A stretch of DNA of 64,000 bases, taken from NCBI GenBank assembly GCA_020353055.1, contig CP070686.1, positions 992,625 through 1,056,624 on the forward strand, written 5' to 3'. Shown in pieces: positions 43,891-52,848 of the stretch. A model generated the notes under the pieces. The model saw only the letters and a list, made by a program, of their open reading frames with translations, was not told the DNA's origin and did not search any database. Both the position numbers and the translations under genes were made by a program. This DNA comes from Caldifarciminota bacterium (GTDB lineage: Bacteria > Hydrothermota > Tepidihabitantia > SM23-42). Every line of letters begins with the position of its first letter. Position 1 is the stretch's first letter.

Positions 43891-43918
43891 ATACTACGGA
43901 AAAAAATTCAGTTGTCAA
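43891..43918 (-). promoter_or_regulatory. Promoter of the lipid kinase gene
   Basis: Minus strand: TTGACA at 43918-43913, 16-bp spacer, TAGTAT at 43896-43891, then 6 nt to the GTG start. Confidence 0.75.
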
Positions 43919-43931
43919 CATCTTCATGGGC

Positions 43932-43959
43932 TTGCTAATGCCTGAATATTGCATATAAT
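43932..43959 (+). promoter_or_regulatory. Promoter of polA
   Basis: TTGCTA at 43932-43937, 16-bp spacer, TATAAT at 43954-43959, then 5 nt to the ATG at 43965. Confidence 0.75.
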
Positions 43960-43964
43960 TGGCC

Positions 43965-46409
43965 ATGAAGAAGAAATTTGTGATCATTGATGCGCATTCG
44001 ATAATCTTCCGCTCGTATTTCGCATTCATAAAAAGTCCGTTAAAAAATTCCCGCGGTCAGAACACCTCAGGCGTATTCGGCTTCGTGAACACGCTTGAGA
44101 AAATAAAGAAACGGTTGCCCACCGAATATCTTGTTCTTGCATTTGATGCTCCGGGAATTACTTTCCGCGACGAGATATTCGAAGATTACAAGGCGACCAG
44201 GCCTGCCCCACCACCAGACATTCCATTCCAGATCGAAAAGGTGAAGGAATTGTCCAAATGCATGGGCATACCTCAATTCGAGGTCGAGGGGTACGAGGCT
44301 GACGATATCCTTGCTACCCTTGCGGTCAGACTGAAAGAGCACGGTGAAGTCTACATAGCAACGTCAGATAAAGACCTGCTGCAACTCGTCGCCGACAATG
44401 TCTTTGTATATGATGCCTACCGTGATGAAATAATCGACCGCATTAAGGTTTCCAAGAAGTACGGAGTCGCGCCCGAGCAAATCCCCATGTATCTTGCCCT
44501 CACCGGCGATACGATAGACAATGTTCCCGGCGTGCCTGGCATCGGGCCGAAACGCGCCCAAGAAATAATCAAGAAGTACGCTGATTTCAACGAGGCTCTG
44601 GATAAAGATCCGCGCCTCACCCAGCACAAGGAAAAGGCAAAATTATCACGTGAATTGATCGAACTTAAGACCGATGTGCAATTGGATTTTTCACTTGATG
44701 AATTGCGCACCAGGGAACCTGACATGGACAAGGTCATGCCGATCCTCGTCGACCTTGAATTCCACGCTTATATCAGAGAATTATCAAAGGGCATCCATGC
44801 TGGCATCGACGTCAAAGACTTGAAACATAAAGCCACGGTCATGAACGCTAAAATAATCGGCATTGCCCTGGGTGATGATGCGGTGTTTTTGAGCGCCGAT
44901 AAAGATACCGTATACCGTACCCCATTTGCACAAGCCGATGAAATCCTCTTCCAGCAAGACGTCATCAAGGCCGGCTATGATCTGAAGACCCTTGCGCACG
45001 CCACGAATATTAACCCACCGCTCTTCGATCTACAGATCGTTTCCTGGCTGCTCGATCCTAACCGTCGTTCATACTCATTTGACGACATCTGTCTTCAAAA
45101 TCTGAAATCATGCCCAGGAGATAGACCAGAAACGATCGCCCTCATGAGCCATCAATTGCATACGGTTCTCAAGGATAAATTGCTGAAAAAGAACATGTTC
45201 GATCTCTACGACAAGATCGAGGAACCGCTCATACACGTATTGACCAAAATGGAAAAACGAGGCATCGGCCTCGACGTAATATATCTGGAAGAATTGAACG
45301 TTGAAGTCGAACAGCATCTGCGTGAGGCCGAGAAAAATATCTATGATATTGTCGGTCATTCGTTCAACATCAACTCGCCCAAGCAGCTCGCTGTAGTACT
45401 TTTCGAAGAACTCAAACTCAAGCCGACGAAGCGTGGCAAGAAACACTATTCAACTGACTTTGAAGTGCTGACCCAGCTGAGCCTCAGCCATGCAGTACCA
45501 AGAGAGATCCTCACGTACCGCGAACTTGCCAAGATGAAATCGACCTATCTCGAGCCACTGATCATGTTGAGTAAGGAAGGCCGGATCCATACCACTTTCA
45601 ATCAGACCGGAACTGCAACCGGTCGCCTATCTTCGTCGAATCCGAACATTCAAAATATCCCCATAAGGAGTGATCTTGGAAGGAAAATAAGAAAAGGTTT
45701 TGTCGCAAGCGATGGCTACAAGTTGATATCAGCGGACTACTCCCAGATCGAACTGCGCTTGCTTGCGCACATCACTAATGATAAAAACCTCATCCAGGCA
45801 TTCATGCAGGGCGATGACATACACCGGCACACTGCAAGCGTAGTCTTCGGGGTTCCCGAAGAAAAGGTTGACGATAAGCAACGCCGCATGGCTAAGGTAA
45901 TAAACTACGGGCTCATCTACGGCATGAGTGACTATGGCCTGGCTCAGCGTTTTGACATCGCCCATGAAGAGGCAGTACAGTTCGTCCAATCCTATTATGA
46001 TCTATACCCTGACGTTGCCGCCTGGCGCGAGCAGGCAGTGCTTTCGGCTGAGGAAAAAGGATACGCAGAGACCCTGTTCAAACGTCGCAGGCCGCTGGTC
46101 GACCTGCATTCGCGGAACCATAACCTGCGCGAATTCTCCAAACGAGCCGCAATCAACACGCCGATCCAGGGAAGCGCTGCCGACCTAATCAAGATCGCGA
46201 TGATCAATGTCGAAAATAGACTGACTGAAGGGAAATTCATGCGTGGCTTGCTCCTGTCCATTCATGACGAGTTGCTCTTCGAAATTGAAAATGACAGGAT
46301 CGACGAAGCCAGAGAAATCATCGAACAATGCATGGAAAACGCCATAGAAACCAACGTCCCGATTGTTGTTTCGATCGGCATCGGTCCGAACTGGGACGAA
46401 GCACACTAA
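43965..46409 (+). CDS. polA: DNA polymerase I without a proofreading site
   Basis: The 814-residue enzyme has an N-terminal 5'-3' exonuclease (about 1-290, with DAHSIIFRSYFAF and EGYEADDILATLA). A shortened central domain (about 290-440) lacks the acidic residues of the 3'-5' exonuclease (no FDTET-like Exo I). The C-terminal family A polymerase has motif A DYSQIELR at 591-598, motif B RRMAKVINYG at 640-649 and motif C with HDEL at 767-770. E. coli Pol I is 928 residues, so the loss is in the middle domain, as in Taq polymerase. It serves Okazaki-fragment processing and repair. The ATG at 43965 is placed by promoter spacing, not the in-frame TTG at 43959. Confidence 0.96.
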   Translation: MKKKFVIIDAHSIIFRSYFAFIKSPLKNSRGQNTSGVFGFVNTLEKIKKRLPTEYLVLAFDAPGITFRDEIFEDYKATRPAPPPDIPFQIEKVKELSKCMGIPQFEVEGYEADDILATLAVRLKEHGEVYIATSDKDLLQLVADNVFVYDAYRDEIIDRIKVSKKYGVAPEQIPMYLALTGDTIDNVPGVPGIGPKRAQEIIKKYADFNEALDKDPRLTQHKEKAKLSRELIELKTDVQLDFSLDELRTREPDMDKVMPILVDLEFHAYIRELSKGIHAGIDVKDLKHKATVMNAKIIGIALGDDAVFLSADKDTVYRTPFAQADEILFQQDVIKAGYDLKTLAHATNINPPLFDLQIVSWLLDPNRRSYSFDDICLQNLKSCPGDRPETIALMSHQLHTVLKDKLLKKNMFDLYDKIEEPLIHVLTKMEKRGIGLDVIYLEELNVEVEQHLREAEKNIYDIVGHSFNINSPKQLAVVLFEELKLKPTKRGKKHYSTDFEVLTQLSLSHAVPREILTYRELAKMKSTYLEPLIMLSKEGRIHTTFNQTGTATGRLSSSNPNIQNIPIRSDLGRKIRKGFVASDGYKLISADYSQIELRLLAHITNDKNLIQAFMQGDDIHRHTASVVFGVPEEKVDDKQRRMAKVINYGLIYGMSDYGLAQRFDIAHEEAVQFVQSYYDLYPDVAAWREQAVLSAEEKGYAETLFKRRRPLVDLHSRNHNLREFSKRAAINTPIQGSAADLIKIAMINVENRLTEGKFMRGLLLSIHDELLFEIENDRIDEAREIIEQCMENAIETNVPIVVSIGIGPNWDEAH

Positions 46410-46441
46410 AACGTACAAGACCAACTCCGGAATTCGCATTT

Positions 46442-46458
46442 GGAAATTCGAAATTTCC
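46442..46458. repeat. Perfect palindrome upstream of the ribosomal operon
   Basis: GGAAATT/AATTTCC, 7-bp arms with a 3-nt loop, centred about 22 bp before the -35 box of the rplM promoter. It could be an operator or the end of the polA transcript. No T-run follows. Confidence 0.45.
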
Positions 46459-46471
46459 TGGTGTCAGGGTA

Positions 46472-46499
46472 TTGACATCGCCCAAAAATTATATATAAT
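46472..46499 (+). promoter_or_regulatory. Promoter of the rplM-rpsI-rpsB-tsf-pyrH-frr operon
   Basis: TTGACA at 46472-46477, 16-bp spacer, TATAAT at 46494-46499, then 8 nt to the ATG at 46508. Both boxes match the consensus completely. Confidence 0.9.
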
Positions 46500-46507
46500 A
46501 GTGGTTA

Positions 46508-46936
46508 ATGAAGACAAAAGTCTTGAAGAAATCAGATGTCAAGCGCAATTGGTACATCATCGATGCCACCGACAAGATCCTCGGTAGGTTGGCTTCGAAA
46601 ATCGCCCCTGTGCTCATCGGCAAGAATAAACCGCAGTATTCACCCCACGTGGACTGCGGCGATTATGTCGTGGTTATCAATGCCGACAAATTCAGGGTGA
46701 CTGGGAAAAAGATGAAAGACAAGATATATTATTCTCATTCATTCCACCCCGGTGGATTGAAGAAGATTCATTTAGAATTAATGCTGAAAAAGCATCCGGA
46801 ACGCGTTTTCTATCACGCAATCAGCGGCATGCTGCCAAAGAACAAACTGCGGGCGCGGCGCTTAAGGCGATTAAAGATTTATACGGATACCAAACATCCG
46901 CATTCCGCGCAGTCGCCTAAGGCGATCGAACTCTAA
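46508..46936 (+). CDS. rplM: 50S ribosomal protein L13
   Basis: The 142-residue protein is ribosomal protein L13, an early-assembly protein of the large subunit. The signatures WYIIDATDKILGRLAS (about 15-30), KPQYSPHVDCGDYVVVINADKF (about 40-61) and the motif GMLPKNKLRARRLRRLKIY (about 107-125) are all present. Length is typical. It is the first gene of the operon; rpsI follows after 12 nt in the usual L13-S9 order. The predicted leader is at most about 2 nt, striking for a ribosomal operon. Confidence 0.98.
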   Translation: MKTKVLKKSDVKRNWYIIDATDKILGRLASKIAPVLIGKNKPQYSPHVDCGDYVVVINADKFRVTGKKMKDKIYYSHSFHPGGLKKIHLELMLKKHPERVFYHAISGMLPKNKLRARRLRRLKIYTDTKHPHSAQSPKAIEL

Positions 46937-46948
46937 GGAGGGAAGTCA

Positions 46949-47332
46949 ATGCCTGATATACTAACCGGATCGAGAAAAACAGCCACGGCAAAGATCATGC
47001 TAACATCCGGCAGCGGGGTCTTAAGAGTCAACAACCGCGATCCCCTGAAGTATTTTGGCCGACAGGACCTGGTGGATCTGGTCAACCTTCCCCTGATCAC
47101 TGCCGGCGTAAAAGGTACCGTTGACATCAAAGCAAGAATATCAGGTGGCGGAATAGCAGGACAAGCAGGAGCGATGTGCCACGGTATTGCGCGAGCGCTG
47201 GTTAAATTCAACCCCGAACTCAGGCCCACCCTGAAAAGTGCCGGCTTGTTGAAGCGGGACCCGAGGAAGAAAGAACGCTGTAAATACGGTTTGGCAAAGC
47301 GCCGCAAGAGATTCCAATTCTCGAAGCGATAA
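46949..47332 (+). CDS. rpsI: 30S ribosomal protein S9
   Basis: The 127-residue protein is ribosomal protein S9. Signatures are GSRKTATAKIMLTSGSG (about 7-23), the motif GGGIAGQAGAMCHGIARAL (about 66-84), and the basic end KKERCKYGLAKRRKRFQFSKR (about 107-127), whose tail reaches the tRNA in the P site. The gene follows rplM with a strong AAGGAGG site before its ATG. rpsB begins 9 nt after its stop. Confidence 0.98.
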   Translation: MPDILTGSRKTATAKIMLTSGSGVLRVNNRDPLKYFGRQDLVDLVNLPLITAGVKGTVDIKARISGGGIAGQAGAMCHGIARALVKFNPELRPTLKSAGLLKRDPRKKERCKYGLAKRRKRFQFSKR

Positions 47333-47341
47333 GGAGGCACA

Positions 47342-48085
47342 TTGGAGCAGATAACCTTCGAAAGACTCGTCAGTTCAGGCTGTCACTTCGGACACCGCAC
47401 TAAGCGCTGGAACCCAAAGATGGAGAAGTACATCTTCGGTAAGAGAAACGGCATACACATCATCGACTTGCGCCAGACGCAGGAAGGATTAAAGCGTGCG
47501 TATGAGGCAACCGTTCGCGTCGCTGAAGAAGGCAAGGGTATCCTATTTGTCGGCACCAAGAAACAAGCCAAAGATATAATCAAGGAAGAAGCAACGAAGG
47601 CACAGATATTCTATGTTACCGAACGCTGGCTAGGGGGTCTGCTCACGAATTTCGACGTCTTGAGCCAGCGCATTTCCAGGCTCAGAGAATTTGAAAGAAT
47701 GAAAGAAGATGGTCGCTGGACAATGGTATCGAAAAAAGAATTGTCTCGTGCCGAGAGGGAATATCAGAAACTTCACAAATATTTTGTTGGCATCAAAGAT
47801 ATGGACCGCCTGCCGGGGATGGTCTTCGTGATCGATATCAAGAAAGATGAAACCGCACTGCGCGAGGCACTCCGGGTAAACATTCCGGTTGCAGCAATCG
47901 TCGACACGAATGTCGATCCAACCGAAATTGACTACCCGATACCGGCAAACGACGATTCGATCAGGTCGATTTCGCTGGTCACCCAGATCCTTGCCAATGC
48001 GGTCATTGAGGGAAGAAAAGGATTCGAAGCCGAAGAGAAGGAAGCAAAGGAAGCATATGGATCGGGAGAAGCTGAGGGAACTTAG
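47342..48085 (+). CDS. rpsB: 30S ribosomal protein S2
   Basis: The 247-residue protein is ribosomal protein S2. The N-terminus contains SSGCHFGHRTKRWNPKMEKYIFGKRNGIHIIDL (about 11-43), and later segments such as ERWLGGLLTNF (about 92-102) and VAAIVDTNVDPTEIDYPIPANDDSIRSI (about 184-211) are diagnostic. The start is TTG at 47342, with AAGGAGG 4 nt upstream. The last 29 bp overlap tsf, so S2 and EF-Ts are co-translated as in many bacteria. Confidence 0.98.
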   Translation: MEQITFERLVSSGCHFGHRTKRWNPKMEKYIFGKRNGIHIIDLRQTQEGLKRAYEATVRVAEEGKGILFVGTKKQAKDIIKEEATKAQIFYVTERWLGGLLTNFDVLSQRISRLREFERMKEDGRWTMVSKKELSRAEREYQKLHKYFVGIKDMDRLPGMVFVIDIKKDETALREALRVNIPVAAIVDTNVDPTEIDYPIPANDDSIRSISLVTQILANAVIEGRKGFEAEEKEAKEAYGSGEAEGT

Positions 48086-48644
48086 AGAAAGGACCGGTGC
48101 CGGCATCGTCGACTGTCAGAAGGCCTTGGACGAAGCCGGGGGTGATCTCGAGAAAGCAGTTGAAACACTTAGAAAAAAAGGGCTAGCCCTTGCTGCCAAG
48201 AAAGTAGGGCGTATCACCAAAGAAGGTATTGTCGATGCATATATCCATCCTGGTGACCGCTTGGGCGTTCTTGTCGAGGTCAACTGTGAAACCGATTTTG
48301 TTGCCCGTAACACCGAATTCCGCAGATTCGTCAGAGACATAGCCCTGCAGATTGCGGCCAGCGAACCGATGGTGGTCATGCGGGAAGAGCTACCTCCAGA
48401 AGTAATTGAAAGGGAAAAAGAGATTTACCGTAGTATGGTGCAGGACATGAAGAAAAAACCGGAGATCGTCGAAAAGATCGTTGCCGGCAAGCTGGAAAAA
48501 TTCTACACAGATGTATGCCTGCTTGAACAACCGTTTGTAAAGATACCCGAAAAAACAGTCGATGATTACCTGAAAGAGCAAATCGCAAAATTCGGTGAAA
48601 ACATCGTCGTGAGGCGTTTCGTACGTTTTCGCCTCGGTGAATGA
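48057..48644 (+). CDS. tsf: Elongation factor Ts
   Basis: The 195-residue protein exchanges GDP on EF-Tu. It starts with a UBA-like domain (LRELRERTGAGIVDCQKALDEAGGDLEKAVETLRKKG) followed by the core signature NCETDFVARNTEFRRF near 76-91 (TDFVARN contacts EF-Tu). It is the short form, as in Thermus and many phyla, versus 283 residues in E. coli. The ATG at 48057 lies inside the end of rpsB. Its stop overlaps the pyrH start by 4 bp. Confidence 0.97.
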   Translation: MDREKLRELRERTGAGIVDCQKALDEAGGDLEKAVETLRKKGLALAAKKVGRITKEGIVDAYIHPGDRLGVLVEVNCETDFVARNTEFRRFVRDIALQIAASEPMVVMREELPPEVIEREKEIYRSMVQDMKKKPEIVEKIVAGKLEKFYTDVCLLEQPFVKIPEKTVDDYLKEQIAKFGENIVVRRFVRFRLGE

Positions 48645-49369
48645 AAAAAAAGCCCCGCCCTATTAAATACCGCAGAATCATTCTAAAGTTATCCGGAGAA
48701 TTCTTTGGGAACGATGGCAATGCTTTTGACAGATCGGCAATAAATTATGTAGCCGACCAGATCATCCAGGCCAAGAAAATGGGTGCAAAAATCGGGGTCG
48801 TCGTGGGCGGAGGGAATATCCTACGCGGCCGTGATGCCGCCTGGTTGGATAAAATCGATGCTGACTTTTGCGGAATGGTCGGCACCGTGATCAACGGCAT
48901 GGTACTTCATTCAATTCTGCAGGAGAAGGGACAAAAAGTAAAATTGAGCAGCGGTTTTGCCGTGGAAGGCATCACCGATAAATTCAATAAATTCAAGGAC
49001 TTAGCATTCTACGAGTCAGGAGGGACTATTTTATTCGTCGGTGGAACAGGCAACCCCTTGTTCACCACGGACACCGCGGCTGCGCTCAGAGCAGCCGAAT
49101 TTCACGCCGATGTACTGATTAAGGGTACAAAGGTGGCCGGGGTCTATTCAGCCGACCCTGAAAAAAATAAGAAAGCAATTCTCTACAACAAACTCACCTA
49201 TGACCAGGCAATCCAGGATAATCTGGAGGTCATGGATCTGGCCGCATTCAACACATGCCGTCAGGCCGGCATTCCTATCTACGTCTACAGTTTTTTCAAG
49301 AACAAACTGTGCGATGTAATTTCCGGCAAAACGTTAGGAACAATCATTAGTGGAGGAAGAAATGATTGA
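48641..49369 (+). CDS. pyrH: UMP kinase
   Basis: The 242-residue hexameric enzyme phosphorylates UMP to UDP and is allosterically controlled by GTP and UTP in other bacteria. Signatures are YRRIILKLSGEFFGND (about 6-21), GVVVGGGNILRG (about 52-63), GTGNPLFTTDTAAALRA (about 132-148) and KGTKVAGVYSADPEKN (about 162-177). It overlaps the tsf stop by 4 bp and lies in the conserved tsf-pyrH-frr order. Its last 8 bp overlap the frr start. Confidence 0.97.
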   Translation: MKKKPRPIKYRRIILKLSGEFFGNDGNAFDRSAINYVADQIIQAKKMGAKIGVVVGGGNILRGRDAAWLDKIDADFCGMVGTVINGMVLHSILQEKGQKVKLSSGFAVEGITDKFNKFKDLAFYESGGTILFVGGTGNPLFTTDTAAALRAAEFHADVLIKGTKVAGVYSADPEKNKKAILYNKLTYDQAIQDNLEVMDLAAFNTCRQAGIPIYVYSFFKNKLCDVISGKTLGTIISGGRND

Positions 49370-49919
49370 AGAAATTAAGAAGAGCACTGACGAAAAAATG
49401 AAGAAATCACTCCATCTGTTTGCTCAAGAACTTGCCAAACTCAGGACTGGTCGCGCTTCACCTGCCCTTTTAGAGGGCATCAAGGTTGAATATTATGAAA
49501 GTCAACTACCGCTCAATCAGGTCGCAACGATAAGCATCCCGGAACCGCGACTGATTATTATCCAGCCGTGGGACAAATCTGCACTTCCAAACATAGAGAA
49601 GGCAATATTTAAATCCTCGATCGGGTTGACTCCAAACAGTGACGGTAACGTGATCCGCCTTGCCGTACCACCTCTAACGACGGAGCGGCGAGAGGAATTA
49701 ATCAAACTTACCTTAAGAATGGCCGAAGAAACGAAGGTCGCGATCCGGAACATCCGGCGGGATTCCAATAACGAAATCAAAAAACTCGAGAAGGACAAGA
49801 AGATCTCTGAAGACGTTTCGTTCAAGTCTCAGGAAGATATTCAACATGCCACCGATCAGTACATAATGAAAGTCGATGAAGTACAGAGAGATAAAGAAAA
49901 AGAAATACGGGAAACCTGA
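49362..49919 (+). CDS. frr: Ribosome recycling factor
   Basis: The 185-residue factor splits post-termination ribosomes together with EF-G. Signatures are LRTGRASPALLEGIKVEYY (about 27-45), PWDKSALPNIEKAI (about 70-83), SDGNVIRLAVPPLTTERREEL (about 91-111) and a long charged helix to the end. The start at 49362 has GGAGGAAGAA just upstream; it gives the normal length. An ATG at 49350 is four codons upstream. It is the last gene of the ribosomal operon. Confidence 0.97.
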   Translation: MIEEIKKSTDEKMKKSLHLFAQELAKLRTGRASPALLEGIKVEYYESQLPLNQVATISIPEPRLIIIQPWDKSALPNIEKAIFKSSIGLTPNSDGNVIRLAVPPLTTERREELIKLTLRMAEETKVAIRNIRRDSNNEIKKLEKDKKISEDVSFKSQEDIQHATDQYIMKVDEVQRDKEKEIRET

Positions 49920-50014
49920 GAAAATAAATGACCAAAAATCAAGTTCTTCCGGAATATGAAATACGGTGGTAAACGCATGCATTACTCTCTTTGTCTAAAA
50001 ACTAAGGAGGAATA

Positions 50015-50329
50015 ATGGCAAATATTTGGGATGATCTGGTAAAATGGTTGGACGATGCCTCCAAGGTGGTCGGAAAAGAAGCGGGTGACCTAACGCAGAA
50101 AGGTACCTTGAAGCTTGAGATATACGACCTGAACCGGAAACTGAGAGATGCATTCACTGAACTGGGCAGTCAGGTATATGAAGCGACCTACATCAAGAAA
50201 GCAGCCGACTGGCAGAATAGTAAGAAAGCCAAAAGCACCATTCGAAAGATCAGGACGATCACGAGAAAGCTGGAGAAAAAAAATTCAGAGTATAAGAAAA
50301 TAGGCAAGAATTTGCCGAAAAAGAAATAA
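50015..50329 (+). CDS. Small charged coiled-coil protein of unknown function
   Basis: The 104-residue protein is helical and highly basic toward the C-terminus (ending NLPKKK). It contains heptad-like stretches (about 12-95). No signal peptide or membrane segment is present. Small proteins of this size and pattern are often annotated as hypothetical, with resemblance to phasin-like or apolipoprotein-like helices, but I cannot assign it. AAGGAGG precedes the ATG. It lies between frr and the HtrA protease gene; no promoter of the standard type was found for it. Confidence 0.65.
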   Translation: MANIWDDLVKWLDDASKVVGKEAGDLTQKGTLKLEIYDLNRKLRDAFTELGSQVYEATYIKKAADWQNSKKAKSTIRKIRTITRKLEKKNSEYKKIGKNLPKKK

Positions 50330-50402
50330 TCTGCGTCTTACGTTAGCAGATAAACATAATTTTGTGCGGTCAGACCATTGAATTCATGCACAAGGAGGTT
50401 AC

Positions 50403-51896
50403 ATGCACAAGGATATATCACTGCGTAACGCTGGCATAATTGCTGGTGCTGCAGCCATTTTTGCATTCCTGTTCGGTATAATAATAACTGCAAGCATCCC
50501 GAGTTTCGCCAACCGAGGTGAAGCGAGTCCACAACAGGACCCGGCAATCGCAATGGTCGGCGAAGGGGGAGAGAGTCCGTTTGCCCGTGTGGCCGAAAAG
50601 GTTTCGCCTGCCGTGGCCAATATCTCGGCCGAAAGAACCGTTACGGGAACTTTTCCTGGATTCGAATGGCGCTTCCAAGGCCCATGGGATGAACTCTTCA
50701 GAGACTTCTTCAAAGGCACACCGAGGTCAGAACGAAAGACACAGACGCTCGGCTCAGGCTTTTTCATATCCGATGACGGATACCTGGTGACGAATTATCA
50801 TGTCATCAAAGGTGCATCTGACATTGTCGTCAAATTGACCAATAAGCAAGAATTCAACGGTGACGAAGTCACCATCGTAGGCACCGACTCATTAACCGAC
50901 ATCGCCCTGCTCAAGATCGATAACGGTGAAAAACTACCCTACCTTGAGTTTGGCGATTCAGAAAGAGTGAAGGTCGGTGACTGGGCGATCGCTTTCGGTA
51001 ATCCTTTCCATCTTGAGGGAACAATCACGGTCGGCGTCATCTCGGCCAAAGGGCGTGCCGGGATTGCCCTACCTGAAGGACCGGGCTATCAGAGTTTTCT
51101 GCAGACCGACGCGGCCATAAATCCCGGCAATTCCGGTGGACCGCTGGTGAACATACGCGGCGAGGTAATCGGCATCAATACCGCCATTACTTCACCGAGT
51201 GGCGGCAACGTTGGTATAGGTTTTGCCATACCCGCACATCTTGCCGAATGGGTAATCGATGCACTCAAGTCAAAGGGCAAGGTTACGCGTGGATATCTCG
51301 GGGTATACTTACAGGAGATAACCGAAGATCTGAAAGATGCTTTGGACCTTCCGACACTTGAAGGCATTCTGATAAGTGAGGTCGCCTTAAACACACCGGC
51401 GAGCCGGGCCGGCATGCTGGCCGGTGATGTAATAACACAATTCGACGGCAAGGAAGTAAAAGACATGGCTTCTTTCAGGATCATGGTTGCATCGACGCCA
51501 GTCGGTAAAACGGTGAAGATCGCGGTATTCAGAAAAGGTAAAATAAAGGAATTGAAGGTCACGATAGGCGAGATGCCGGAAACAGTCACCGCCGCGGAGG
51601 AATCACCGGAACCAGAATATGAATTGGGACTGCACGTCGTGGATGTATCAGACCCGCGTGCCGACGATTTTAATCTCCAGGTTACAAAAGGCGTGGTCGT
51701 GCTCAGTATCAAATCGGGTACTCCGGCCGACAAGGCGGGTTTTAGAATCGGCGATTTGATCATCGCCATCGGCGGGAATGAGGTCTCAGACATTTCTGAC
51801 TACCGCGACCTGATTGATAATCTCAAGACAGGGAAACCGGTTATCTTTCAAGTCAGGCGTGGAGAGCGTAAACTCTACATCGCGGTTACTCCCTAG
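50403..51896 (+). CDS. HtrA/DegP-type periplasmic serine protease
   Basis: The 497-residue protein has an N-terminal membrane segment (about 12-33), a trypsin-like protease domain (about 60-275) and two PDZ domains (about 285-385 and 405-495). The triad is visible: His133 in NYHVI, Asp166 in DIALL, Ser244 in GNSGGP. A glutamate/glycine-rich linker separates the PDZ domains. Such proteases degrade or refold misfolded envelope proteins, and the anchor suggests the inner membrane or a signal peptide. AAGGAGG precedes the ATG. The sigma factor gene follows after 53 nt. Confidence 0.94.
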   Translation: MHKDISLRNAGIIAGAAAIFAFLFGIIITASIPSFANRGEASPQQDPAIAMVGEGGESPFARVAEKVSPAVANISAERTVTGTFPGFEWRFQGPWDELFRDFFKGTPRSERKTQTLGSGFFISDDGYLVTNYHVIKGASDIVVKLTNKQEFNGDEVTIVGTDSLTDIALLKIDNGEKLPYLEFGDSERVKVGDWAIAFGNPFHLEGTITVGVISAKGRAGIALPEGPGYQSFLQTDAAINPGNSGGPLVNIRGEVIGINTAITSPSGGNVGIGFAIPAHLAEWVIDALKSKGKVTRGYLGVYLQEITEDLKDALDLPTLEGILISEVALNTPASRAGMLAGDVITQFDGKEVKDMASFRIMVASTPVGKTVKIAVFRKGKIKELKVTIGEMPETVTAAEESPEPEYELGLHVVDVSDPRADDFNLQVTKGVVVLSIKSGTPADKAGFRIGDLIIAIGGNEVSDISDYRDLIDNLKTGKPVIFQVRRGERKLYIAVTP

Positions 51897-51949
51897 CATT
51901 ATCGGACATGGTATGACAAAGCAGGATATGCCAGGCAACGGATAATCCA

Positions 51950-52792
51950 ATGTTCAGGGTTGTCAGCGACCGCGGACTGAAACAATATCTTGAGGAAATT
52001 AGCCAGTACAAAATACTAACGAAGGAAGAAGAATTCGCCCTGGCAAAGCGGGCAAGAGAGCATAACGACACCGAGGCAAAGAAAAAACTCATTTGCGCAA
52101 ATCTTAGAATTGTCGTGTTCATCGCCAAGAGGTTTCAAGACGAAAGACTTGGCCTCTCTGAACTGATAAATGCAGGCAATGAAGGACTCATCCACGCAGC
52201 CGATAAATTCGATGAACGAAAGGGATATCGTTTTAATACCTATTCGGTTTGGTGGATAAAACGCTCGATCTACGAAGCGATCAGCGTCCAGCGCGGCATT
52301 GTACGCAAGAGTTTTCTTGCCCGCCGGGCACAGACTGAAACAAAAAAATTCATTCAAAAACACGGTAAAGAACCAACGCCTGAAGAGCTTGCCCGCATCC
52401 TCAAGGTCGATTCCAGCGCTGTCGCACTCGCCCTCAGCGAACTCATTCCGGCTTACTCCCTGGATGAAGCATTTGAAGATTCTGAAAATCCCTACATTGA
52501 ATCCGTCCGGCTCGACATCCAGGGGTCGGACAATCTGATTTCTCCGCCGCCCGACGTGATTTTCAAGAAGAAAGTGGAAAAAGAGAAACTCCAGAAGGCG
52601 TTGAACAAAATTGGGACGAGGGAACGGGAAGTGCTGGAGAGAAATTTCGGTCTTGGCGAATACGAGCCCCACACGCTTGAGGAAATAAGCAGAATTATGA
52701 ACATCACGCGTGAACGGGTACGGCAGATCAAAGAAAACGCACTGCGCAAGCTAAAAATCGTTATCTCGAGACAGAATCTCGACCGATCCTGA
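51950..52792 (+). CDS. RNA polymerase sigma-70 family factor (group 1/2-like)
   Basis: The 280-residue protein has regions 1.2 to 4.2 but lacks region 1.1. Region 1.2 is GLKQYLEEISQYKILTKEEE, and region 2 includes GNEGLIHAADKFDERKGYRFNTYSVWWIKRSI (core-binding and -10 recognition). Region 3 is near 120-180, and region 4.2 is HTLEEISRIMNITRERVRQIKENALRKLK (-35 recognition). Such factors resemble RpoS/SigA-like group 2 sigmas. It could read TTGACA/TATAAT promoters like those in this window, but it may not be the primary sigma. It lies 53 nt after the HtrA gene, with no clear promoter of its own. Confidence 0.9.
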   Translation: MFRVVSDRGLKQYLEEISQYKILTKEEEFALAKRAREHNDTEAKKKLICANLRIVVFIAKRFQDERLGLSELINAGNEGLIHAADKFDERKGYRFNTYSVWWIKRSIYEAISVQRGIVRKSFLARRAQTETKKFIQKHGKEPTPEELARILKVDSSAVALALSELIPAYSLDEAFEDSENPYIESVRLDIQGSDNLISPPPDVIFKKKVEKEKLQKALNKIGTREREVLERNFGLGEYEPHTLEEISRIMNITRERVRQIKENALRKLKIVISRQNLDRS

Positions 52793-52848
52793 TCTGCATA
52801 TCATCACTGAACCTCAAGGTTGATATAAGGCGTTTGGTTTTGATCGAT

